DNA of 64,000 nucleotides from Isosphaeraceae bacterium (lineage in GTDB: Bacteria; Planctomycetota; Planctomycetia; Isosphaerales; Isosphaeraceae). Made by a program: the position numbers and the translations under genes. The stretch is from contig JAJPJC010000293.1 of NCBI GenBank assembly GCA_021324445.1, positions 42,036-106,035 of the forward strand. The letters run 5' to 3'. Shown piece after piece: positions 1 through 8,600 of this stretch; within the stretch, counting starts at the first letter, position 1; each line of letters opens with the position of its first letter. Below the pieces are notes generated by a model, which did not search any database, was not told the DNA's origin, and was given only the letters and a program-made list of their open reading frames with translations.

Positions 1-820
1 GGCCGTAGGCATCGCGGACCTTGGCGGGCTCGGAGCCGATGTCAAAGGCGCGCTGCGCCTGCGGCGAGGACATCAGGTCATATCCCTGCTCGTAGTAGGC
101 ATCCAGCGCGACGGCGGGGTCCGCCGCCGCCTGGTCGGTGAAGCGGCGGAAGCGATCGACGCGGGCTTTGAGGTCGAGGCGGCGCGCCATCCGCGCATCG
201 TCCACACCTCGGGGCGGCGCCACATCCCGGACGCGGAAATCTTTGCTGTTGGGATTGTCGGGTACGACAAAGGGGGCGTACTTCGCCCCCAGGAAGTTGG
301 GCCCGCCCGACCGCGACATGCGCGGGATCGAGAAATACGGAGGCAAACCGCCCGCGGCCCCGCGCTCGTGGGCCGTGACCGAGCCCAGGCTGGGGTGGAA
401 ACTGACGAACGCCCCGCAGCCGACCGGGATCCGCGTCGGGGCACCGGTCATCATGTAATGGTTGCCGGCGCCGTGATTCCCTTGATTGTGGCGGATCGAC
501 CGCACGATCGCCAGCTTGTCGGCGATCGCCGCCAGCCGTTTCATCGGCTCGGAGAAGAACACGCCCGGGAGCTTGGTCGCGATCGGCGCGAATTCGCCGC
601 GGATCTCCTTGGGTGCGCCCGGTTTGGGATCGAACGTCTCATAATGGCTGGGGCCGCCGTCCATCCAGATGAGGATGCAGCTCGTCGGCCGGGCCTGCCC
701 GGTCCCCGCCACCCCGCGCAGCCGCAGGGCGTCGACCAGCCCGCCGCCGATCAGGGCACTCAGGCCCAGCCGGATGCAGTCGCGACGGGTCACCGACTCG
801 CAGTTCGAGTAGTACGCCAT
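1..820 (-). CDS. DUF1501 domain protein (3' part outside window)
   Basis: The reading frame opens at the ATG whose complement is at 818-820 and runs off the left edge, so about 273 N-terminal residues are present. It begins with a twin-arginine-like stretch (TRRDCIRLGLSALIGGG) followed by ILIWMDGGPSHYETFDPKPG, the diagnostic start of the planctomycete DUF1501 family, a sulfatase/alkaline-phosphatase-like fold of unknown substrate. Later come SIRHNQGNHGAGNHYMMTG and a Ser/Phe/Ile-Pro segment typical of the family. Export by the Tat route is likely (inference). It lies 55 bp downstream of the DUF1549/DUF1553 gene on the same strand; this pairing recurs throughout Planctomycetota and suggests co-transcription and a joint periplasmic role. 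Biochemical function is unknown for the family. Confidence 0.93.
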   Translation of the reverse strand, partial: MAYYSNCESVTRRDCIRLGLSALIGGGLVDALRLRGVAGTGQARPTSCILIWMDGGPSHYETFDPKPGAPKEIRGEFAPIATKLPGVFFSEPMKRLAAIADKLAIVRSIRHNQGNHGAGNHYMMTGAPTRIPVGCGAFVSFHPSLGSVTAHERGAAGGLPPYFSIPRMSRSGGPNFLGAKYAPFVVPDNPNSKDFRVRDVAPPRGVDDARMARRLDLKARVDRFRRFTDQAAADPAVALDAYYEQGYDLMSSPQAQRAFDIGSEPAKVRDAYG

Positions 821-875
821 GGGACGCCTCACCTCTTGGGATCACGAGCACGCGGGGTTTCGGATTCCCACAGGA

Positions 876-3077
876 TCAATCCTTGAAAACAAATTCCGCC
901 GAGTTCATCAGGGCCCACATCAAGTCCTCGACGGCCGCGCGGCGGTCGGCCTTGGGGCCGTCGAAGAGCGACTCGCCGACTTCGCGCTCTTCGGTGGTCG
1001 GGAACCGGGAATAGGCGAGCAGATACAGCTCCTCGACGATCGCGCGCGGCGACGCCTTACTCCGGGCCAGCCGCGCGGCGCGGCCGGTCTCGCTGGTGAT
1101 CTTCCGTTGCAGCTCGGGGGAGTTCATCAAGTGGAGCGCCTGGACGACCGAAGTCTCGCTGGTGCGCTCGCAGGGCGGGTCCTGGTTGGGGTCGGGCCGG
1201 CCGAAGGTGTCGAGGAACAGCGAGGGGACGCGGTGCGTCCAGATGGCCAGGGCTCGCGAGCCCGGCGGAGCCGCGGCGAACGTGTCGGGCACCCCGGTCA
1301 CATCCGAGACCGCGTCGAGCAGGACCTCGGCCCGCAACCGCTGCCGGTAGTGGCGCGAGAAGTTGCGCCCGTCGGCCAGGTTGCGCTCGTGCGGCTCGGA
1401 GCTCAGCGCGTAGACCGACGAGCCCAGGATCGTGCGGATCAGGTGCTTGAGGTCGTATTCGTGACGCCGGAAGTCGTCGGCCAGGGCGTCGAGCAGCGGG
1501 CCATTACTGGGCGGGTTGGTGGCGCGGAGGTCGTCGACCGGCTCGACGATCCCCCGGCCCAGCAGCTCCGCCCAGACGCGGTTCACGATCACGCGTGCAA
1601 AATACGGGTTGTCCGGCGCGGTCATCCACCGCGCCAGCGCCTCGCGCGGGTCGGCGTCCGGATCCTCCCCGCGCGGCGCCGAGCCGTAGAGCGGCTTCGG
1701 CGCCAGGACCTTCCCCGTCAAGGGATGCTTGACCGAGCCCGACTGGCCCGAGTAGATGAGCTCCTCGCTGCCGGAGATCGGCGGCGAGAGCCCCGTCCCC
1801 TTGCGGCCGATCCGGGCGAAGTACGCCGCGAACTCGTAGAACTGTGCCTGGTCCCAGGACTCGAACGGGTGGTGATGGCACTTGGCACACTCGAGCCGGA
1901 TGCCCAGGAACAGTTGGCTGACCATCGGTGCGATCTCGTCCGGCTCGCGGCGGTCGCGGTAGATGGTGGCCGGCCCTTGCTCGAACGTGCTCCCGCGCGC
2001 GGTGACGATCTGCCGCACGAACTGGTCATACGGCAGGTTGCGGCGGAAGGCCTCGCGGATCCAGCCGTCCAGGTTGAGGACGGCCTTGATGCCGACCCGG
2101 TAGGGGTTGGGCCGGAGCAAGTCCATCCACTTGTTGGCCCAGTGGTCGGCATACTCGGGGCGATCGAGCAAGCGATCGGCGAGCCGCGCCCTCTTCTGAG
2201 GCGACGTGTCGGCCAGGAAGTCGCGGGCCTCGTCGGGACTCGGCAGGCGGCCGATCACGTCGAGGTAGGCTCGTCGCAGATACGTCGCGTCCGCGGCCGG
2301 CGCCGAGGGAAGCAAGCCCAGCTTGCGGAGCTTGGCCCAGACGAGTCCGTCGATGAAGTTCGCTCGCGGCAACGCCTCGTAGCGGGCCGCCGGCACGGAG
2401 CCGGGCAAGGGGATCGTCACATCGCAGTGGGCAAAGAGCCCGCCGAACCGCGCCGAGATGGTCGCCTCGCCCGGGATCGGGCCGGCCAGAACTCGGCCGT
2501 CGGCATCCACGCCGACCATCGCCGACTCGCTCGAGGCGAACGCGGCCAGCGCGGTCACGTCCTCGGTTGTGCCATCGGTCCAGGTGGCGGTGACCTTCAA
2601 GGGGAAGGACGCGCCGCGTGCCAGGGTCCGCTCGGTGGGCGCGACCGCGATCCGCGCCAGCCGGGGCGCGTCGGACGGGGTATGGGGCATGCCCGTGGCG
2701 ATCCACTGGCGCACCACCTCATACCACGGACTGCCAGGTTGCAGCCGGGGTCCGCCTCCGTGTGGCACCCGGGCCGTTGCCTTGCGGAGCAGCAAGCTCT
2801 CCTCCGGCACCGCCGGGAAGACCCGGCGCCCACGGCCTTCCCGGACGATGGCGTCGTGGTCGAACGCCGGGTCAAAACCCAGGAGCGAGAGCGCAAATCC
2901 ATTCTGCCCTCGCGCCTTGCCGTGGCAGGCCCCTGCGTTGCACCCGGCTCGCGTCAGGATCGGCTCGATGTCCCGCTCGAACGTCACCGCCGCGCGCTTG
3001 CCAGCCCCGAGGGCCGGCAGACCGGCCGCGACGACGGCAATGAGCGAGCCCAGAAGACCAAGAATCCCCTGTCGCAT
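876..3077 (-). CDS. DUF1549/DUF1553 protein with cytochrome-like and Ig-like N-terminal domains
   Basis: 733 residues from the ATG at 3077, chosen because MRQGILGLLGSLIAVVAAG is a good signal peptide; the frame extends 30 codons further upstream without conserved sequence. Order: signal peptide; a cytochrome-like segment with CNAGACHG (residues 46-53, C-x4-C-H spacing as in planctomycete PSCyt1-type domains); an Ig-like Big_2 region (about 155-235); DUF1549 (about 250-450, with LRRAYLDVIGRLPSPDEARDF and WANKWMDLLR); and DUF1553 (about 480-720, with NPYFARVIVNRVWAELLGRG). These proteins are exported, abundant in planctomycetes and still without proven function; a haem or metal-dependent redox role is only suggested by the CxxxxCH. 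It precedes the DUF1501 gene by 55 bp, the usual partner. Confidence 0.94.
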   Translation of the reverse strand: MRQGILGLLGSLIAVVAAGLPALGAGKRAAVTFERDIEPILTRAGCNAGACHGKARGQNGFALSLLGFDPAFDHDAIVREGRGRRVFPAVPEESLLLRKATARVPHGGGPRLQPGSPWYEVVRQWIATGMPHTPSDAPRLARIAVAPTERTLARGASFPLKVTATWTDGTTEDVTALAAFASSESAMVGVDADGRVLAGPIPGEATISARFGGLFAHCDVTIPLPGSVPAARYEALPRANFIDGLVWAKLRKLGLLPSAPAADATYLRRAYLDVIGRLPSPDEARDFLADTSPQKRARLADRLLDRPEYADHWANKWMDLLRPNPYRVGIKAVLNLDGWIREAFRRNLPYDQFVRQIVTARGSTFEQGPATIYRDRREPDEIAPMVSQLFLGIRLECAKCHHHPFESWDQAQFYEFAAYFARIGRKGTGLSPPISGSEELIYSGQSGSVKHPLTGKVLAPKPLYGSAPRGEDPDADPREALARWMTAPDNPYFARVIVNRVWAELLGRGIVEPVDDLRATNPPSNGPLLDALADDFRRHEYDLKHLIRTILGSSVYALSSEPHERNLADGRNFSRHYRQRLRAEVLLDAVSDVTGVPDTFAAAPPGSRALAIWTHRVPSLFLDTFGRPDPNQDPPCERTSETSVVQALHLMNSPELQRKITSETGRAARLARSKASPRAIVEELYLLAYSRFPTTEEREVGESLFDGPKADRRAAVEDLMWALMNSAEFVFKD

Positions 3078-3212
3078 GCCGGGGCCCCATCCGCGACGAC
3101 GATCGACCCGCCTTCCACGACTCGATCTTAACCCACCGCCTGGGGAAATCCAACAATCTTTCAACAACCGCGAGGTGAGTCTCGGCCCGAGGCGACATCG
3201 AGCAGGCGGCTT

Positions 3213-4370
3213 TCAACGCCCGGCGCGATTGCGATCCGACATCCCCCGCAGCGAGGCCGGCACATCGGCCAGTGCCTCATCGGGCACGACGAAGGAATTC
3301 TCGAGCAGCTTGGCATCATCGTTGACCAGTTCCGGGTACCGACGGCCCGGCAGGAGCTGCACGGCGAAGACCTCCTGGACGCCCTCCTCGAACCGCAGCA
3401 GGGCCGCCGGCTGGCCGGCGGAGAGGTCGACCACGCAGACGCCGCAGGTGCGCTCGCTCGGCGCGAGGCGCTCGGTGATGGCGATCCCGCTGAAGACGGC
3501 CGTCTCCCGCACCTGCGACAACCCGACGAACGCCAGGTTGGCGGCAATGTCCAGCCCGCGCGTGAAGCCCGGCGCCGCCGCCACCGCCTCGTACCGGCCG
3601 CTCGCCGGGTCGATCATGCCGAGCGTGCCGGTCCCCGAATCGCAGACCCAGAGCCGCCCGGCGTACCATCGCGGCGAGTGCGGCATCGACAGGCCGTGCG
3701 CCAGCACTGCGCCGCTGCTGACATCCATCACGATCCCGCCCCGAGCCTTATTCTCGCGCCAGCCGGCCGGGGCGTCGGTCGCACCCAGGGCCGTGACGTA
3801 TCGCGGACGGCCGTCGACCATCCCCAGGCCATTGAGGTGACAGCGGTCGGTCGGCTCCAGCGCCGTGACAAACGGTGGGCGCCACCGCGGCGTGAAGCTG
3901 GCGGAACGGTCGAGCGTGCACAGGCAGGAGAACCGCGTGTTGACCACCCAGAGCTCCGCGCCCTTTCCCCAGGCCATCTCATGCCCCTGGATGTTGCCCG
4001 TGACGTGGCAGCTCCGGGGGAGGAAGCAGGCATCGTGGCGGCCCGGGGGCTCGAGCCGGGCGGTGACGGCCGGGACGTCGACATACTCCCACACCTGCAC
4101 CGACGTGCCGATGGCCAGGCGGTTGCCCTCGATCGCCAGCCCCATGGGAGCCTGGAAGGAGCGGAAGTGCGTGTTGAGGTGGTCCCCCTCGTCGCGGACC
4201 ATCACCAGCTTGCCGGCCTGGTAGGTCGTCACCAGCAGCGAGGCGCCCAACCGGCGCAACAGCTCCGGGAAGTTGGGTGTGTGGACGGCGCGGAGCGGCT
4301 CCGGCTGCGACGGGGTACTCGGCGCCTCGCCGGCAGGAGCGGCGCGGTCGGGGCTGGCGTGGGCGGTCAT
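3213..4370 (-). CDS. TIGR03032-family (DUF4915-like) beta-propeller protein
   Basis: 385 residues. The ATG at 4370 is preferred over an in-frame GTG at 4385 because GGAG lies 9 bases ahead of it. The sequence carries the hallmarks of the TIGR03032 family: TPNFPELLRRLGASLLVTTYQ at the start, GNIQGHEMAWG, LWVVNTRFSCLCTLD, CHLNGLGMVDGRPRYVTALG and the end NSFVVPDEAL. Family members are predicted to form a propeller-like fold and often sit near large cell-surface or glycosyl-transfer genes; no reaction is established. No signal peptide is visible, so it is probably cytoplasmic. It lies 135 bp upstream of the DUF1549/1553 gene on the same strand; co-transcription is possible but not shown. Confidence 0.85.
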   Translation of the reverse strand: MTAHASPDRAAPAGEAPSTPSQPEPLRAVHTPNFPELLRRLGASLLVTTYQAGKLVMVRDEGDHLNTHFRSFQAPMGLAIEGNRLAIGTSVQVWEYVDVPAVTARLEPPGRHDACFLPRSCHVTGNIQGHEMAWGKGAELWVVNTRFSCLCTLDRSASFTPRWRPPFVTALEPTDRCHLNGLGMVDGRPRYVTALGATDAPAGWRENKARGGIVMDVSSGAVLAHGLSMPHSPRWYAGRLWVCDSGTGTLGMIDPASGRYEAVAAAPGFTRGLDIAANLAFVGLSQVRETAVFSGIAITERLAPSERTCGVCVVDLSAGQPAALLRFEEGVQEVFAVQLLPGRRYPELVNDDAKLLENSFVVPDEALADVPASLRGMSDRNRAGR

Positions 4371-4580
4371 GGGGAGACGCTCCACCGTGGGGGGATGGAT
4401 TCCCGGTCGGCCAAAGAGCTACGGATCATACCAGGAGAAAGAGGCTCCGTGCGCGGGTCGTTCGGGTGGTACGCTCTGGAGGGCGACGATGGAGGAGTCT
4501 CTCTTTCAGTTCTTCCCGCTTCGCTGGAGCTCGCGCGTCAAGGCCTTGCCGGGTTGGTGGCAAGCCGCTACCTTGGCGGT

Positions 4581-4955
4581 ATGAGCCAACCCGTCAAGAT
4601 ATCCGATGAACTGATTCTCGATGCCCGACTGACCGCAGAGGTCGCGGAGCGCTCGATTGCAGGTCAGATCGAGTTCTGGGCGCAACTCGGCCGAGCGATC
4701 GAACCCTTGCTCGAGGGTTCCCGAGCACTTGCACTGCGGCGGGCCGGCGCGGCCGAGCCGCTTTCCGAGTGCCTGGCCTCGGTGGATTCGGCTGCGGGAC
4801 GCCAGCGTGTCGTGGAATACCTCGAGTCGGGGCCGTTTCCCCACTATCGACCAGTTTCCGGCTCGCCGGGGCTGGTGGTCCGCGTCACGGTCGATGGCAC
4901 GCAAACTCTGGGGCGATTCGTCGGTCGGGAATTCCAGGCGGTCCCATGCCCCTGA
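4581..4955 (+). CDS. ParD-like antitoxin (PF11903-type)
   Basis: 124 residues. The N-terminal third (VKISDELILDARLTAEVAER, then SIAGQIEFWAQLGRAIEPLL) has the signature of ParD-like antitoxins: a ribbon-helix-helix-like DNA-binding segment followed by the SxAGQIEFWAxLGRA helix. The C-terminal part (RVVEYLESGPFPHYRPVSG and onward) is the usual toxin-contacting tail. The stop codon at 4953-4955 overlaps the downstream kinase start (TGATG), so the pair is translationally coupled in the manner of toxin-antitoxin operons. The downstream toxin is broken, which would leave this antitoxin without a toxin to restrain unless it acts elsewhere. The family match is by eye. Confidence 0.7.
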   Translation: MSQPVKISDELILDARLTAEVAERSIAGQIEFWAQLGRAIEPLLEGSRALALRRAGAAEPLSECLASVDSAAGRQRVVEYLESGPFPHYRPVSGSPGLVVRVTVDGTQTLGRFVGREFQAVPCP

Positions 4956-5540
4956 TGGAATTCGCCGAGTTCGATCGGCGGCCGATTCTCGTAGCGATTG
5001 CCGGTCCGAATGGAGCCGGGATGACTACATTCTTCCACGCGCACCGGGCCTCGGCGGGGCTGCGATTCGTGAATGCCGATGTGCTGGCCGCCGAACTCGC
5101 AGTCGAACCGTACGAGGCGGCTCGTCTGGCAGATGCCTTGAGACGGGCCCTGATCGGGCGTGGGGAGAGTTTCGTCTTCGAGACGGTTTTCTCCGATCCG
5201 GTGGGCAACAAGGTCGCGTTTCTGGCCGAAGCCGCTCGGTGCGGCTACGTCGTCGTGTTGTGTTACATCGGCCTCGCCGGGCCCGACCACTCGGCAGAGC
5301 GGGTGGGTGGCGATGCGCGTTTCGCCGGGCGGTCATGATGTTCCCGACGATAAGCTCCGGTCGCGGTTTTCTCGAACGCTCACCAACCTTCAGGCCGCCA
5401 TCGAGCGGTTACCCCACGTCCTGATCTACGACAATAGCGACCTGAATGTCCCGTTCCGTCAGGTGGCCGTTTTCGATCACGGACACCTGCGTCATTTCCA
5501 GGACCCCATCCCGGAGTGGCTGCGACCGATCCTCCCGTGA
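4946..5540 (+). pseudogene. Zeta-toxin-like kinase, inactivated (frameshift and altered Walker A)
   Basis: The first part (start ATG at 4946 or 4955) reads RPILVAIAGPNGAGMTTFF, then FVNADVLA and ESFVFETVFSD, the layout of zeta-type/AAA_33 kinases that phosphorylate UDP-sugars or related substrates. Two defects are visible. The P-loop lysine of GPNGAGKTT is methionine (codon ATG at 5021-5023). The frame also breaks at 5301-5310 (GGGTGGGTGG): upstream frame one reads GPDHSAERV, downstream frame two continues VAMRVSPGGHDVPDDKLRSR to a stop at 5538-5540. Removing one G restores the family's continuity, so a one-base insertion in a G-rich stretch is the simplest explanation. The lysine loss argues that this is genuine decay and not only a sequencing error. 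Confidence 0.8.
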
Positions 5541-5693
5541 GCACCGGGGTGCTGACAAGGTAGTTCGCCTTGGGGGTTGAGTTCCGCCCTCTCGACGGAG
5601 CGGCCGGTCGCCGACAGCCGCTGAGACTCTGGCATGAGTCGGATCCGGCGGCCGGGAGGGTCGGTTCCTCGCCCGCTCTCTCGATCTCGCATT

Positions 5694-8600
5694 TCACCGA
5701 GCCGCCGGGTCCGGGTGCGTCGTCCCGACGAAGACGTCCTCGGGCAGCTCGCCGGCCGGTCCGGCGAGCACGGCCGTGGCCTCGGCGCGGAAGCCGGCCA
5801 GTTCCTTGCTGGATTGTTCGTTGAGGCTCTTTTGCTCCCCCAGCCAGCGCAGGGCGCGGCCGAAGCAATCGCGAGCCTGGTCGCGGTGCCCCAGCCGATG
5901 ATGCGCCATGGCCAGGAAGAAAAGATCGAAACCGTCGGCTTGCCCATGGCCGGCGGCCAGGCTCCGCTCCAGGGTGGCGATCGCCTCGACGTAACGACAC
6001 GCACGATAGTGGACGATGCCCATCGTGTTCAGGGACATGGCTTCGTCGGGAGCCAGGGCCAGGGCGCGGCGGCCGAACGCCAGCGCGCGGTCCAGATCGC
6101 GGCCGGGCCCCGGGCCGCTGGCCAGTTCCCAGGCCCGGTTGTTGCAGCATCGGGCCAGGATCTCCCGGACCCTCGCGAAATCGGGCTGCAGCGCCAGCGC
6201 AGCCTCCAGGTCCGCAATCGCGGCCTCGAGCTGGTTCAGGTCGGCATGGAGCCCCCCGCGAATGGCTCGACAGTGCGCGTCGTTCGGCCGGAGGCGGAGG
6301 GCCTGGTCCAGGTCCTCGAGCGCCTCGCGGGAGCGATTCAGGTCGAGCAGGGCATGGGCGCGGTGATGATACGCGTCGGCATCGTTGCGATCGTTCTGGA
6401 GCCGCGCGGTGTAGCGCTGGACCAGCGTGGCAGCGGCCTCAGTGCGGTGTTCGAGGTGCGAGGTTAGCGGTCCGTAGTCGACCCGCAGCGGGGGCAGGGG
6501 CGGCGCCGCGGGGCTGCACGGGTCGTCGCCGGAGAAGGCCGGGGCATCCCAGTCCAGGCCCAGCTCGACCAGCCGGCGGCGGATGGCGCGGAGGTCCCAG
6601 ACGTGCACGGCCGGGCCGTCGTTGGTCGTGACGACCAGGCGCGAGCCATCCGGGGTGAAGCTGGCCCATTGGGCCCCGCAAAGGTCGGGACTCCGCAGTC
6701 GCGCCAGGGTGCGTCCCGTCTCGATCTCGGACAGCCAGATCACTTTTCGGGCATCCTGCAGGGCCACCAGGCGGCTGTCGTGGGAGAAGCAAAGCGCACC
6801 GCCGTCGAACTGCCGCGCCGCGCGCCAGGTGCCGGCCGTCCAGAGCCGGCCCGGCCCGAACTGCCGCGTGAGCCATTTCCCGTCGGGGCTGAAGAGGACC
6901 TCGACCAAGCCCTCGATCGCCAGGTGGGCCACCGGCGCGCCGTCGCGGACTCGCCAGACCTGGGCGCCGGTATGCCCATGGCTGCCGGTGACCAGCCATT
7001 GGCCGTCGGGGCTGACGGCCACCGAGCGGACGTCGTCGAGCGGCCCGACCCGGAAGGCCCGCTCGGGGGTCTGGACATAGGCCGCCCCGTGGTTGGCCAG
7101 AGCCACCACCCGGCCGTCGGCGTCCTCGGCGATCCCGCAGTACCCCGGCGGGAACGACGGGAGGAGGAGCGGCGGGCCGATGCGGAATTCCCCGCGCTGC
7201 CGATCGAGCTGGATCGGCCACCGCCGCACGCCCACTGCCCCGCTGGTGAGCAAATCGCCCGACGCCTCGAACAGGAGATGCATGGCCGGTCCGATCGTCA
7301 GGAAGCCGAGCTTGAGGCCGTGGGCCAGGTCCCAGAGCGCCACGCCGCGGGTCGTACCCACGGCCAGCACCCGGCCGTCGGGCCGGATCGACGCGCGGAG
7401 ATATTGAATCGGCTCGGCAGAGACGTGGGCGAACGTGCGGTATTCCAGGGCCGGCTCGACCCGATAGGTCGTCAGCTCGTCCCCCAGGGCGACCACGAGG
7501 TGCCCGTCCTGGCTGAATTGAGGCTCGATCTCGCCGGTCATCGTCAGCGCGGGGCGTCCCAGGATCGGGTCCCAGAGCCGCAGTCCCCCGCCCCAGCCGG
7601 TGCTGGCCAGCAAGGTGCCTGCCGGGTGGAACCCCGCGCGCAGGCCGCCGTTGATCTGGCCTTCGAGGACGGCCTTGCGGATGCCCGTAGCGGTCTCCCA
7701 GAGGGAAATCTTCCGATCCTGGCCGGTGATTGCCAGCGTGGTGCCATCTTGGCTCCAGGCGAGGGTGTCGTGGCCGGGCTGAACGATCGTCTGGACCAGC
7801 CGGCCCGTCGCTGCCTCGAGGATGCAGCAGGGGCCGTCGTTGCCGCCGCAATTGATCGCGAGCTGGACCCCATCGGGGCGGAAGACCAGGTCGCTCGGGG
7901 CCCCCTGCACCGGAACCTGCCAGCGGCGGTGGAGCTGACCCGTTGCCAGGTCATAGTCGAGGATGGCGCCATCGTCGTGCGCCAGCACGATCCTCCGGCC
8001 GTCCGGACTGAACCGTGCCGAAGTGCCCGCGACGCGGCCCGAGTCCTGGACTGCGACGGCGCGGTGGTCGATGTCCCAGACGGTCAGGTCGAAGCGGGGA
8101 TGATGGCTGCTGGCCAGGTAGCGGCCGTCCGGGCTGAAGCCGAAGACGAAGATATCGCGATCGCCTCGGGCCTGGAAGCGGGCGAGCTCCTCGTCGTTGG
8201 CCACGCGGCGGACCTGGATCGTCCCATCGAGGAACCGCAGGGCATAGCGGGTCAGGGTGGGATCGAAGGCAAACAGGAGGACCCCCGGGGGCCGGTGGAT
8301 GACCCGGCCGGTCGGCTCCAGGTCGGGGAGGGCCAGGCAGGCGATCGCCTCGTCGCGGAGCTCGTCGAGCTGGGCGGCGGGCAGGTGGAGACTCCGCGCG
8401 ACCCCGGCTGCCTCGCGCAGGGCTGCCAGGCTGCCGTACCGCTGCCCGACCTGGTGGCTCAACTGGGTGGCCCGCGCCTGGGCCGTCAGGGCTCGGAAGA
8501 GGTTCGCGCGCGTCTCGGTCGCAGCCCGCCGGACCTGCTCGCGCTCCGCGGCGATCTCGTTGCGCTGATGGGCGATCTGGTTGCGCTGGTCGCGGAAGAT

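Noticed and set aside
819..3131. 770-residue open frame on the plus strand opposite the DUF1549/1553 gene
   Set aside because: Arg/Gly/Pro-rich translation with no motif; an antisense shadow produced by high GC at third positions.
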